Shown here: piece by piece, positions 18,138 to 26,727 of the stretch
Numbering within the stretch: position 1 is the stretch's first letter
Layout: each line of letters opens with the position of its first letter
Assembly: GCA_036454645.1 (NCBI GenBank)
Contig: JAZHSQ010000001.1
Span: forward strand, 65,015 to 129,014
DNA length: 64,000 bases
Reading direction: 5' to 3'
DNA from: Olsenella_K sp036454645
GTDB taxonomy: Bacteria; Actinomycetota; Coriobacteriia; Coriobacteriales; Atopobiaceae
Program-made: the position numbers and the translations under genes
Notes under the pieces: generated by a model
The model's input: the letters and a program-made list of their open reading frames with translations, nothing else
The model's database searches: none
What the model was told of the DNA's origin: nothing

Positions 18138-19547
18138 GTGCCCACGGCGAGCGTCCCGCGCGTCATGGTCGCGGCCCCCGCGAGCGGCTGCGGCAAGACG
18201 ACTGTCACCTGCGGCCTGCTCAGGCTCCTCGCGCGCGGGGGGATGCGCCCCCGCGCGTGCAAGTGCGGCCCGGACTTCATCGACCCCATGTTCCACCGCG
18301 AGGTCGTCGGCGTGCCCTCGGCGAACCTCGACCTCTACCTCTCCGGCGAGGCCGACGTCCGGCGCCTGCTCGCCAAGGGCGCGCTCGCCGCGGGCGTGAC
18401 CGTCGTCGAGGGCGTCATGGGCTACTACGACGGGATCGCCCTCACCGACGAGGCCTCCAGCTGGGACGTGGCGCGCCGCACGGAGACCCCCTGCGTGCTC
18501 GTGGTGGACGCGCGCGGACGTGCGCGCACCCTCGCCGCCGAGGTCGTGGGCATCTGCCGCATGCGCGAGGACAGCCAGGTGGCGGGCGTCGTGCTCAACC
18601 GGGCGTCCGCCGCGGCGTACCCCGCCCTCAGGCGCGCCGTGGAGGAGGAGTCGGGCGTGCCCGTCCTGGGCTACCTGCCCCGGATCGAGGGGGCGGCGCT
18701 CGAGAGCCGCCACCTCGGGCTCGTCACGGCCGCCGAGGTCGAGCGCCTGGGCGAGAAGGTCGACCTCGTCGCGGACGCCCTCGCGGAGACGCTCGACGTG
18801 GAGGGTCTCCTTGCCATCGCCCGCTCCGCGCCCCCGCTCGCCTACGAGCCGCGCGAGCTCGCGCCGGTGGCCGCCGGCGCGCGCGTCGCCGTGGCCAGGG
18901 ACGAGGCCTTCTGCTTCTACTACGAGGACGCCCTCGACACCCTGCGCGAGCTGGGGTGCGAGCTCGTGGGCTTCTCGCCCGTCTCCGACGGGGGCCTGCC
19001 GGAGGGCGCCTGCGGCCTCTACCTCGGCGGCGGCTACCCCGAGCTCCACGCCGGCGCGCTCGAGGCCAACGCGCGGATGCGCGCCGAGGTCGCCCGCGCC
19101 GTGCGCGCCGGCGTGCCGACCGTGGCCGAGTGCGGCGGCTTCCTCTACCTGCACGACTCCCTCGAGGGAGCCGACGGCTCCTGGCACGAGATGGCGGGGG
19201 TCGTGCACGCGCGCGCCTTCCGCTGCGACAGGCTCAGGCGCTTCGGCTACGTGGGCCTCGAGTCGCGCGTGGACGGGCTGCTCGCCCCGCGCGGGGGCGC
19301 CCTGCGCGCCCACGAGTTCCACTACTGGGACAGCGAGGACCCGGGCGCGTGCTTCTCGGCCACCAAGCCCCGCTCCGGCCGCTCCTGGGAGTGCGTGCAC
19401 GCGACGCCCACGCTCCACGCGGGCTTCCCGCACGTGGACCTCTACTCCGAGGTGGGGGCGGCCGCGCGCTTCGCCCGCGCCTGCCGGGACTTCGCCGCGG
19501 GCGCCGGCGGCCCCGCCGCGGGCGGCGCGGGGGTGAGCGCCTCGTGA
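18138..19547 (+). CDS. cbiA: Cobyrinate a,c-diamide synthase CbiA
   Basis: A 469-residue ATP- and glutamine-dependent amidase of the a and c side chains. The N-terminal synthetase domain has the P-loop APASGCGKTTVT near residue 15 and KCGPDFIDPMFH. The C-terminal class I glutamine amidotransferase has the nucleophile Cys in AECGGFLYLHDSL and the His in AHEFHYW. A GTG at 18138 is taken as start because GGAAGGGAG lies 8 bases upstream; the first ATG would be nine codons later, just before the P-loop. It is adjacent to CbiET with one base between them and overlaps cbiB by one base. Confidence 0.94.
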   Translation: MPTASVPRVMVAAPASGCGKTTVTCGLLRLLARGGMRPRACKCGPDFIDPMFHREVVGVPSANLDLYLSGEADVRRLLAKGALAAGVTVVEGVMGYYDGIALTDEASSWDVARRTETPCVLVVDARGRARTLAAEVVGICRMREDSQVAGVVLNRASAAAYPALRRAVEEESGVPVLGYLPRIEGAALESRHLGLVTAAEVERLGEKVDLVADALAETLDVEGLLAIARSAPPLAYEPRELAPVAAGARVAVARDEAFCFYYEDALDTLRELGCELVGFSPVSDGGLPEGACGLYLGGGYPELHAGALEANARMRAEVARAVRAGVPTVAECGGFLYLHDSLEGADGSWHEMAGVVHARAFRCDRLRRFGYVGLESRVDGLLAPRGGALRAHEFHYWDSEDPGACFSATKPRSGRSWECVHATPTLHAGFPHVDLYSEVGAAARFARACRDFAAGAGGPAAGGAGVSAS

Positions 19548-20536
19548 TGGCCCACCAGCACCTCGTCGCCCTGGCGGTGGGCTTCGCCCTCGACCTCGCC
19601 CTCGGCGACCCTCACGGCTGGCCGCACCCCGTCGTCTGGATCGGCCGCCTCGTATCGTGGCTGGAGGGGGTCCTGAGGCCCGCCTTCCCCCAGACGCCCG
19701 CCGGCGAGCGCGCCGCGGGCGCCGCCATGGCCGCGCTGGTCGTGGCCGCCTCGTGGGGGGCGTGCGCACTGGCGCTCCGGCTCGCCTGGCTCGCGTGGCC
19801 GCCCCTCTCGCTCGCGCTCGAGTGCGTGGTCTCGTACCAGATGCTCGCGACCAAGTCCCTGCGCGACGAGTCCATGCGCGTCTGCCGCGCCCTCGAGGCG
19901 GGCGACCTCGCGGCCGCCCGCGAGGCGGTCGGCATGATCGTGGGGCGCGACACCGGGGCGCTGGACGCGGCCGGCGTCACCCGCGCGGCCGTGGAGACCG
20001 TGGCGGAGAACGCCTCCGACGGCGTCGTGGCGCCGATGCTCCTCATGGCCCTGGGCGGGGCGCCGCTGGGCGTGGCGTACAAGGCCGTGAACACCATGGA
20101 CTCCATGGTCGGCTACAGGAACGCGCGCTACCGCCACTTCGGCACCGCCGCCGCCCGCGCCGACGACGTCCTCAACTTCGTGCCGGCGCGCGTCACCGGC
20201 GCGCTCATGTGCGCCGCCGCGGGCCTCGTGGGCCTCGACGCGGCAGGCGCCTGGCGCGTCATGCGCCGCGACCACGCGCGCCACGCCTCGCCCAACTCCG
20301 CCTGGACGGAGGCCGCCTGCGCGGGCGCGCTCGGCGTGAGGCTCGCGGGCGACGCGAGCTACTTCGGCGAGGTCGTGCACAAGCCCTGGATCGGCGACGA
20401 CGGGCGCCCGGTCGAGCCGGCCGACGTCCGCCGCGCCAACCGGCTGCTCTACGCGACGGCGGCGCTCGCCTTCGCGGCGAGCCTCGCCCTCTCGTGGGCG
20501 GTCTCGAGCGCATGGGAGGTGCCGCTGTGGCTGTAG
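19547..20536 (+). CDS. cbiB: Adenosylcobinamide-phosphate synthase CbiB
   Basis: A 329-residue integral membrane protein that attaches the aminopropanol arm (or its phosphate) to adenosylcobyric acid. LALGDPHGWPHPVVWIGR near the start, VSYQMLATKSL, VETVAENASDGVVAPM and YKAVNTMDSMVGYRN are diagnostic CbiB/CobD blocks. The ATG shares its A with the cbiA stop. Its partner CobD decarboxylase starts inside its 3' end, which matches the biochemical link: CobD makes the aminopropanol phosphate that CbiB uses. Confidence 0.94.
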   Translation: MAHQHLVALAVGFALDLALGDPHGWPHPVVWIGRLVSWLEGVLRPAFPQTPAGERAAGAAMAALVVAASWGACALALRLAWLAWPPLSLALECVVSYQMLATKSLRDESMRVCRALEAGDLAAAREAVGMIVGRDTGALDAAGVTRAAVETVAENASDGVVAPMLLMALGGAPLGVAYKAVNTMDSMVGYRNARYRHFGTAAARADDVLNFVPARVTGALMCAAAGLVGLDAAGAWRVMRRDHARHASPNSAWTEAACAGALGVRLAGDASYFGEVVHKPWIGDDGRPVEPADVRRANRLLYATAALAFAASLALSWAVSSAWEVPLWL

Positions 20537-21723
20537 ACGACTTTTCTGGCGAGAGGGACGTGCCCCCCTCGCGTGCGGGCGCGGCCGCGGGCGAGGGGGG
20601 CGCGCGCCCCATGGGGCGCTTCGAGCACGGCGGGGGCGCGTGGTCGCACCCCGGGTGCACGGACTTCTCTGCCAACGTGAACCCGCTCGGGATGCCGGCG
20701 GCGGCGCGCGAGGCCCTCGTGCGCTCCGTCGACTCGTTCGCGGCCTACCCGGACCCGGACTGCGTCGAGCTCAGGCGCGCCATCGCGGGCTTCGAGGGGG
20801 TCGACGCCGCCTGGGTGCTCCCGACGGCCGGCGCGAGCGACCTCATGGCGCGCGTCTGCCGGGCGCTGCGCCCGCGCCGCGCGCTCGTGGAGGCGCCGTG
20901 CTACTCGGGCTACGAGCAGGCCCTGGGGCAGGTGGGGGCGAGCGTGGTGCGCCACGTCCTGCTCGAGCGCGACGGCCTGAGGCTCACCGGGCGCGTGCTC
21001 AGCGACATCGGCCCCGGCTGCGACCTCGTCTTCCTCGCCTCGCCCAACAACCCCACCTCGCTCGGGGCGGACCTCGGCCTGCTCCGGCGCGTGGTCGAGC
21101 GCGCCGGCGAGGTCGGCGCGACCGTGGTGCTCGACGAGTGCTTCTGCGACTTCTGCGATCGGCCCTCGGGCGTGGCGCTCGCGGGCGCCCACCCCAACCT
21201 CGTGGTCATGAAGGCCCTGACCAAGACCTTCGCGCTCGCGGGGCTTAGGGTGGGCTACGGCGTCTGCTCCGACGCGCGGCTCCTCGCAGCCGTTGCCGCC
21301 CAGGGGGAGCCCTGGGCGGTCTCCACGCCGGCGCAGGTCGCGGGGGTGGCGGCGCTCTCCGAGCCGGGCTTCCTCGAGCGGACGCGCGCCTACGTGGCGG
21401 CGGGCCGCGCCCGGCTGGCCTCCGGCATGCGCGCGCTCGGCCTCGACGTCGTGGAGGGGGAGGCCAACTTCCTGCTCGTGAGGAGCGGGCGCGAGCTCTT
21501 CTCGCCCCTGCTCGCCCGGGGCTTCCTCGTGCGCCGCTGCGAGAACTACCACGGGCTCGCGGGCGGCCTCGACGGGGCGGCCGCGGGCCTCGCGGCGGGC
21601 CGCGGCGAGGGCGGCGCCGACGCGCCCGGCGCCGGCGGCGGCCCGTGGTGGTACCGTGTGGCGGTGCGTACGTGCGAGGAGAACGAGGCCCTGCTCGGGG
21701 CGCTTGCGGAGGTGCTCGGATGA
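20527..21723 (+). CDS. cobD: Threonine-phosphate decarboxylase CobD (PLP enzyme)
   Basis: A 398-residue PLP-dependent class I/II aminotransferase-fold enzyme making (R)-1-amino-2-propanol phosphate for CbiB. FSANVNPLGMP is the N-terminal substrate-binding block, ASPNNPTSLGA contains the conserved Asn, and MKALTKTFALAGLRVGYG carries the Schiff-base Lys. The GTG at 20527 is chosen because GGAGG lies 7 bases upstream; an ATG at 20512 is a weaker alternative. It overlaps cbiB by 10 bases. A Gly/Ala insertion of about 30 residues sits near the C-terminus before WWYRVAVRT, in the same low-complexity style as its neighbours. Confidence 0.92.
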   Translation: MAVDDFSGERDVPPSRAGAAAGEGGARPMGRFEHGGGAWSHPGCTDFSANVNPLGMPAAAREALVRSVDSFAAYPDPDCVELRRAIAGFEGVDAAWVLPTAGASDLMARVCRALRPRRALVEAPCYSGYEQALGQVGASVVRHVLLERDGLRLTGRVLSDIGPGCDLVFLASPNNPTSLGADLGLLRRVVERAGEVGATVVLDECFCDFCDRPSGVALAGAHPNLVVMKALTKTFALAGLRVGYGVCSDARLLAAVAAQGEPWAVSTPAQVAGVAALSEPGFLERTRAYVAAGRARLASGMRALGLDVVEGEANFLLVRSGRELFSPLLARGFLVRRCENYHGLAGGLDGAAAGLAAGRGEGGADAPGAGGGPWWYRVAVRTCEENEALLGALAEVLG

Positions 21724-23225
21724 CGGCTCGGCCGATCATGGTGCAAGGGACGATGTCCGGCGTGGGCAAGAGCCTGCTCGTCGCGGGCCTGTGCCGCGTC
21801 TTTCGCCAGGACGGGCTCTCGGTGGCGCCGTTCAAGGCGCAGAACATGGCGCTCAACTCCGGCGTCACGGCCGACGGCGCGGAGATCGGGCGCGCGCAGG
21901 TCCTGCAGGCGGCCGCGGCCGGGATAGAGCCGGAGCCGGCGATGAACCCCATCCTGCTCAAGCCCACCACGGACATGGGCTCGCAGGTCATCGTGGGCGG
22001 CCGCGTGCTCGCCACCATGTCCGCCCGGGACTACTACGCCTACAAGGCCGCCCTCGCCCCCGTGGTGCGGCGCTCCTACGAGGAGCTCGCCTCGCGCTTC
22101 GACGTCGTGGCGATCGAGGGGGCGGGCAGCCCCGCCGAGGTCAACCTCAAGCGCGACGACTTCGTGAACATGGGCATGGCCAAGATCGCGCGCTCGCCGG
22201 TCCTGCTCGCCGGCGACATCGACCGCGGCGGCGTCTTCGCCCAGATCCTGGGCACCCTGATGCTCCTGGACCCCGACGAGCGCGCCCTGGTCAAGGGCAC
22301 CGTCGTGAACAAGTTCCGGGGCGACAAGACCATCCTCGACCCGGGGCTCGACGTGCTGCGCGAGCGCTCCGGCGTGCCCGTCGTGGGCGTGGTGCCCTAC
22401 GCGAGGGTCGACCTCGACGACGAGGACTCGCTCTCCGAGCGCCTCGACGTGCGCGACCGCACGCAGGTGCTCGACGTGGCGGTCCTCCGGCTGCCGAGGA
22501 TCTCCAACTTCACGGACCTGCTGCCGCTCTCGCAGGTGCCCGGCGTGGGGGTGCGCTACGTCTCGCGCCCGGGCGAGCTCGGCGAGCCGGACCTGATTGT
22601 GGTGCCGGGGACCAAGGCGACGCTCGCCGACCTCAGGTGGGTGCGCGAGAGCGGCTTGGAGGCGCTCGTGGTCAGGCGCGCGGGCGCCGGCACCCCCGTG
22701 CTCGGCATCTGCGGCGGCTACCAGATGCTCGGCGAGGAGGTGGCGGACCCCCTCGGCGCGGAGGGCGGAGGCACCCTGCGCGGCATGGGGCTCCTCCCGG
22801 TGCGCACGACCTTCGTGCCCGAGAAGTGCCAGGTGCGCTCGAGCGGGCGCATCGCGCGCGTGGAGGGCCCCCTCGCGCCCCTCTCGGGGCGCGCGGTCAG
22901 CGGCTACCAGATCCACCTGGGGCGGACGGAGGCCCTGGGCGGAAGCCCCCTCTGCCTGCTTCCGGACGGCGACGGCGGCGAGGCGGAGGACGGCTGCCAG
23001 GCCGGGTGCGTCTACGGCACCTACCTGCACGGCCTCCTCGACTCCGGCGAGGTCGCCTCGGCGCTGGTGGAGGCCCTCCTCGCCTGTCGCGGGCTCGACT
23101 CCTCCGACGTGCGCGCGATCGACCTGGACGCCTACCGCGAGCGGCAGCTCGACCTCCTGGCCGACCTGCTGAGGGAGAACCTGGACATGGGCCTCGTCTA
23201 CGAGATTCTGGAGCGTGGGGTATGA
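21720..23225 (+). CDS. cobQ: Cobyric acid synthase CbiP/CobQ
   Basis: A 501-residue enzyme that amidates the b, d, e and g side chains of adenosylcobyrinate diamide. IMVQGTMSGVGKSLLVAGL at the N-terminus is the dethiobiotin-synthetase-like nucleotide site, and PFKAQNMALNS follows as in all CobQ proteins. The C-terminal amidotransferase has the Cys in LGICGGYQMLG and the His in GTYLHGLL. The ATG at 21720 overlaps the cobD stop (ATGA) and has GGAGG upstream, so the longer in-frame extension to 21645 is rejected. It overlaps cbiC by 4 bases. Confidence 0.95.
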   Translation: MTARPIMVQGTMSGVGKSLLVAGLCRVFRQDGLSVAPFKAQNMALNSGVTADGAEIGRAQVLQAAAAGIEPEPAMNPILLKPTTDMGSQVIVGGRVLATMSARDYYAYKAALAPVVRRSYEELASRFDVVAIEGAGSPAEVNLKRDDFVNMGMAKIARSPVLLAGDIDRGGVFAQILGTLMLLDPDERALVKGTVVNKFRGDKTILDPGLDVLRERSGVPVVGVVPYARVDLDDEDSLSERLDVRDRTQVLDVAVLRLPRISNFTDLLPLSQVPGVGVRYVSRPGELGEPDLIVVPGTKATLADLRWVRESGLEALVVRRAGAGTPVLGICGGYQMLGEEVADPLGAEGGGTLRGMGLLPVRTTFVPEKCQVRSSGRIARVEGPLAPLSGRAVSGYQIHLGRTEALGGSPLCLLPDGDGGEAEDGCQAGCVYGTYLHGLLDSGEVASALVEALLACRGLDSSDVRAIDLDAYRERQLDLLADLLRENLDMGLVYEILERGV

Positions 23226-23965
23226 GCGAGCTGGGCGGAGCGGACGGGCGCGCGGCGGAGGGCCGGCGCGGCGGCGTTGGCGGGCGCGGCGGCGCGGACG
23301 GGCGCGGCGGCGACCGCGAGCTGGGCGGGCTGACCTTCGTCAGGCCGCGCGACATCGAGCGGCGCAGCTTCGAGATCATCGGCGAGGAGCTGGGGGACCG
23401 CGTGCTCGACCCGGAGGACGAGCCGGTCATCAAGCGCGTGATCCACACGACGGCCGACCTCGACTACGCGGACGCGCTGTCCTTCTCGCCCCACGCGACC
23501 AGCCGGGGGGCCGAGGCCCTGCGCCGCGGCTGCGACGTGGTGACGGACACGACGATGGCGATGGCGGGGATAAACAAGCGGGTGCTCGCGCGCTTCGGCG
23601 GGCGCGTGCTCAACTTCATCGGCGACGAGGACGTGGCCGCGCGCGCCCGCGAGCTGGGGCTCACGCGCTCGGCCGTGGCGATGGACAAGGCCGCGGCGCT
23701 CGGGCGCCCGCTCGTCCTGTGCGTGGGCAACGCCCCGACGGCGCTCGTGCGCATCTGCGAGCTGCTCGACTCCGGCGAGCTCGTGCGGCCGGCGCTCGTG
23801 GTCGGCGTGCCCGTGGGCTTCGTGAACGTGGTGGAGTCGAAGGAGCTCCTCCTCGCGCACGACGTGGACCGGATCGTGGCGCGCGGGCGCAAGGGCGGCA
23901 GCAACGTGGCGGCCGCGATCGTGAACGCCCTGCTCTACGTCGCCTCGGGAGACGAGCGGGAGTAG
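23222..23965 (+). CDS. cbiC: Cobalt-precorrin-8 methylmutase CbiC
   Basis: A 247-residue enzyme moving the C-11 methyl group to C-12. RPRDIERRSFEIIGEEL and VIHTTADLDYADAL, with the catalytic His in the second block, are the family signatures; DTTMAMAGINK and VGFVNVVESKE follow. The N-terminus carries an extra segment of about 35 residues rich in Gly and Arg before the domain, unusual for CbiC and again low-complexity. Its position late in the operon, after CobQ, does not follow pathway order. It is followed by a 118-base spacer with two 21-bp repeats. Confidence 0.93.
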   Translation: MSELGGADGRAAEGRRGGVGGRGGADGRGGDRELGGLTFVRPRDIERRSFEIIGEELGDRVLDPEDEPVIKRVIHTTADLDYADALSFSPHATSRGAEALRRGCDVVTDTTMAMAGINKRVLARFGGRVLNFIGDEDVAARARELGLTRSAVAMDKAAALGRPLVLCVGNAPTALVRICELLDSGELVRPALVVGVPVGFVNVVESKELLLAHDVDRIVARGRKGGSNVAAAIVNALLYVASGDERE

Positions 23966-23988
23966 GGCGCACCGGCGCACGGCAGGCC

Positions 23989-24037
23989 GGCGGGCGGCAG
24001 GCGCCGCCGGCGTGGCGGCGGGCGGCAGGCGCCGCCG
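23989..24037. repeat. Two 21-bp direct repeats, each able to form a hairpin
   Basis: The same 21 bases occur at 23989-24009 and 24017-24037, start to start 28 bp. Each contains GGCGGC-AGGC-GCCGCC, a 6-bp stem with a 4-base loop. They lie between cbiC and cobT, the first non-overlapping junction in the biosynthetic part of the operon. They could be mRNA processing or stabilising elements; no T-tract is present. Confidence 0.6.
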
Positions 24038-24083
24038 TGCACGGCGCCCGGCGGCGGAAGGCAGAAGGGTGAGAGGTGGGAGC

Positions 24084-25142
24084 ATGCTCGACGCAAGCGA
24101 GCTCGAGGCGAGGATAAGGCCACTGGACGAGGGGGCCATGCGGGCGTCCCGGGACCAGTGGAACGCGATAGCCAAGCCCGTGGGGAGCCTCGGCAGGCTC
24201 GAGGAGCTCGTCACGCAGGTCGCCGGGCTCACCGGCTCGGCCGACGTCGACGTCTCCAGGCGCTGCGTCGCGGTCGTGTGCTCGGACAACGGCGTGGTGG
24301 CCGAGGGCGTCACGCAGGGCGGCTCGGAGATCACCCTCGCCATCGCCGACGCGCTCGCCCAGGGGCGCTCGTCGGTGTGCGCCATGTGCCGGCCGGTCGG
24401 GATCGACGTGGTGCCCGTCGACGTGGGGATGGCGCGCCCGTCTGCCGACCCGCGCGTGCTCGACCGCAACGTCGCCCGCGGCACCGGCGACATCCTGCGC
24501 GAGCCGGCGATGAGCCGAGAGCAGGCGCTCGAGGCCGTCCAGGTGGGCGTGGACCTCGTCGGCGAGCTCGCCCGCGAGGGCTACCGGCTCGTCGCGACGG
24601 GCGAGATGGGCATCGGCAACACCACGACCTCCTCGGCGATGGCCTCCGTCTACCTGGGGGCGCCGGCCGAGGCGGTCACCGGCAGGGGCGCCGGCCTCAG
24701 CGAGCGGGACTTCCGCCACAAGGTGGAGGTCGTTCGCGAGGCCGTGGCGGCGAGGCGCCCGGACGCGGACGACCCCGTCGACGTCCTGGCCAAGCTCGGC
24801 GGCTTCGACATCGCCGCGCTCGCCGGCATGTTCCTGGGCGGCGCGCTCTGGCGCGTGCCCGTCGTGATGGACGGCTTCATCAGCGAGGTGGGCGCCCTCA
24901 CGGCGGTGAGGCTGTGCCCCTCCTGCAGGTGCGCGATCCTGCCGTCGCACATCTCCGTGGAGCCCGCCGCCCAGGCGCTCATGGACGAGCTGGGGCTCGA
25001 CCCCGTCCTGCACGCGGGCATGCACCTCGGCGAGGGGACGGGCGCCGTCTGCCTCGTGCCGCTGCTCGACATGGCCCTCTCCCTCTACAACGGCACGACC
25101 TTCGCGGGCGCCGGCGTCGAGGCCTACGACCCGGACCTGTAG
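24084..25142 (+). CDS. cobT: Nicotinate-nucleotide-dimethylbenzimidazole phosphoribosyltransferase CobT
   Basis: A 352-residue enzyme that activates the lower-ligand base to its alpha-ribotide. KPVGSLGRLEELV near residue 30 is the base-binding block, TGEMGIGNTTTSSA the phosphate-binding block, and HLGEGTGAV near the C-terminus carries the catalytic Glu. Which benzimidazole or purine it uses cannot be read from the sequence; anaerobes often use bases other than dimethylbenzimidazole. The ATG at 24084 follows GAGAGGTGGG and fits the family length. Confidence 0.95.
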   Translation: MLDASELEARIRPLDEGAMRASRDQWNAIAKPVGSLGRLEELVTQVAGLTGSADVDVSRRCVAVVCSDNGVVAEGVTQGGSEITLAIADALAQGRSSVCAMCRPVGIDVVPVDVGMARPSADPRVLDRNVARGTGDILREPAMSREQALEAVQVGVDLVGELAREGYRLVATGEMGIGNTTTSSAMASVYLGAPAEAVTGRGAGLSERDFRHKVEVVREAVAARRPDADDPVDVLAKLGGFDIAALAGMFLGGALWRVPVVMDGFISEVGALTAVRLCPSCRCAILPSHISVEPAAQALMDELGLDPVLHAGMHLGEGTGAVCLVPLLDMALSLYNGTTFAGAGVEAYDPDL

Positions 25143-25163
25143 GCCGGGCGCGGAGGGGCGACG

Positions 25164-25856
25164 ATGAGGGTGCTGGTCACGGGGGCCGCCTCGAGCGGCA
25201 AGAGCGCCTGGGCGGAGGCGCGCGCGATGGGGCTCGCCTCGCCGCGCACCTACGTGGCGACCATGGCGCCGGCCGGGCGCGAGGCCGCCGCGCGGATAGC
25301 GCGCCACCGCGAGCTGCGCCGCGGCAAGGGGTTCCGGACGGTGGAGCTCTTCGGGGCCGCGGGGGAAGGCGCCGCGGGGCCCGCCGCGGCTGCGGGTTCC
25401 GCCGTGGCTGCGGGGGAAGGCGCCGCGGGGTCCCGCGCCGGCGCCGGCCCGGACGTCGGCGCCCTCCTCGACGCCGCGGGCGCCCGGGGCGGCTGCGCCC
25501 TCGTCGAGGACCTGGGGAACCTCCTCGCCAACAGGCTCTTCTCGCCCGACGGCGCGCAGGCCGCGCCGGAGCGCGCCCTGGCGCGCGCGGAGGGGGACCT
25601 CGAGGCGGTCTTCTCGCGCTTCGACGACGTGGTCGTCGTGGGCTGCGAGGTCGGCTGCGAGGGGGCGGCGGGCCTCGTCGCGGGCGGGGCGCCCGGCCGC
25701 GGCCTGCCGCGGGGCCCGGCCTCCCCCACGGAGGCGTACGTGCGGCTCCTGGGCGCGCTCGCGTGCTGGGTCGCGCGGGGGTCCGACGAGGTCGTCGAGG
25801 TCGTGGCCTCGCGGCCCCGCTACCTGAGGGGAGGGGACGGGCTTGTCGCTCGCTAG
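25164..25856 (+). CDS. cobU: CobU-type adenosylcobinamide kinase / guanylyltransferase, divergent C-terminal half
   Basis: A 230-residue protein. It has the P-loop TGAASSGKSAWAEA and the block RIARHRELRRGKGFRTVEL, whose His48 matches the residue that carries GMP in CobU. After it there is an insertion of about 45 Ala/Gly residues (65-110). The later part is poorly conserved: the expected NEVG-x-GIVP block appears only as CEVGCEGAAG, and the downstream Arg/Gly helix is degenerate. It should phosphorylate adenosylcobinamide and convert it to GDP-cobinamide. Whether it works alone is uncertain, because a second CobU-like domain that keeps exactly the missing block lies at 26728. It overlaps cobS by 14 bases. 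Confidence 0.85.
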   Translation: MRVLVTGAASSGKSAWAEARAMGLASPRTYVATMAPAGREAAARIARHRELRRGKGFRTVELFGAAGEGAAGPAAAAGSAVAAGEGAAGSRAGAGPDVGALLDAAGARGGCALVEDLGNLLANRLFSPDGAQAAPERALARAEGDLEAVFSRFDDVVVVGCEVGCEGAAGLVAGGAPGRGLPRGPASPTEAYVRLLGALACWVARGSDEVVEVVASRPRYLRGGDGLVAR

Positions 25857-26610
25857 GTCGCTCGTCGTGGCGTTCGCGTGCTTCTCGAGGATCCCGATGC
25901 CGCGCGTGGAGTGGGACCGCGACAGCATGCGCTACGCGATGGCCTTCTTCCCGTGGGTGGGGCTCGCCATCGGCCTCGTGCTCTGGGGCTGGCTCGCGCT
26001 GTGCAGGGCGGCCTCCGTGGGCGCGCTGCTGCGCGCCTGCGGGATCGCGCTCGTGCCGGTCGCGGTCACGGGCGGCATCCACCTCGACGGCCTCGCCGAC
26101 GTCGTGGACGCGCAGTCGAGCCACGCCGAGCTCGCCCGCAAGCGCGAGATCCTCAAGGACCCGCACACGGGCGCCTTCGCGATCGTGGGCGTGGCCTGCT
26201 ACCTCGTGGCCTACCTCGGCCTGGCCTCCGAGCTCGACGCCACGCCAGCGGTGGCCGCGCTGCTCTGCGGCCTGCACTGGGAGAGCCGCTGCCTCTCCGG
26301 GGTGGCGACGCTCGCCCTGCCGAGGAGCTCCGGGAAGGGGATGCTCGCCGCCTTCGGCGGGTCGGCCGACAAGCGCCGCTCGCTCGTGGCGCTCGTCGCG
26401 GAGTGGGCGGCCGGGGTCGCCGCGACGGCGTGGGCCTGGCCTGCCGCCGCGGCCGCCGTGGCGGCGGGCGGCGTCGCCACGCTGCTCTGGCTCCGCCGCT
26501 TCGCCGCCCGCCAGTTCGGCGGGATGAGCGGCGACCTCGCCGGGTTCTTCCTGGAGGTCGCCGAGCTCGTGATGCTCGCCTGCCTGGTGGTGGCGACGCA
26601 CCTGGCGTGA
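25843..26610 (+). CDS. cobS: Cobalamin synthase CobS
   Basis: A 255-residue membrane enzyme joining GDP-cobinamide to alpha-ribazole (phosphate), the last assembly step. FSRIPMPRVEW near the start, GGIHLDGLADVVDAQSSH (metal-binding Asp residues) and KDPHTGAFAIVG are the CobS signatures, followed by Ala/Val-rich membrane segments. A TTG at 25843 is taken as start because GGGGAGGGGACGG lies just upstream and the N-terminus then matches the family. It overlaps cobU by 14 bases. Confidence 0.93.
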   Translation: MSLARSLVVAFACFSRIPMPRVEWDRDSMRYAMAFFPWVGLAIGLVLWGWLALCRAASVGALLRACGIALVPVAVTGGIHLDGLADVVDAQSSHAELARKREILKDPHTGAFAIVGVACYLVAYLGLASELDATPAVAALLCGLHWESRCLSGVATLALPRSSGKGMLAAFGGSADKRRSLVALVAEWAAGVAATAWAWPAAAAAVAAGGVATLLWLRRFAARQFGGMSGDLAGFFLEVAELVMLACLVVATHLA

Positions 26611-26650
26611 GGCGCGGGCGCCGGGCGAGAAGGACCTCGGGCCCGGGCTT

Positions 26651-26665
26651 GGGACCCGTGGTCCC
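26651..26665. repeat. Small hairpin GGGACC-CGT-GGTCCC in the spacer before the last cobalamin gene
   Basis: A perfect 6-bp stem with a 3-base loop lies in the 117-base spacer after cobS. The same spacer also holds GGGCGAGAAGGAC, an instance of the recurring 9-mer. No T-tract follows, so it is unlikely to stop transcription fully. Confidence 0.35.
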
Positions 26666-26727
26666 GCGCAACGACCGATTGGTGGCCCGGCCTCGCCGGG
26701 CCTCGAGGAAAGGGGCCGTGAGCTGCC

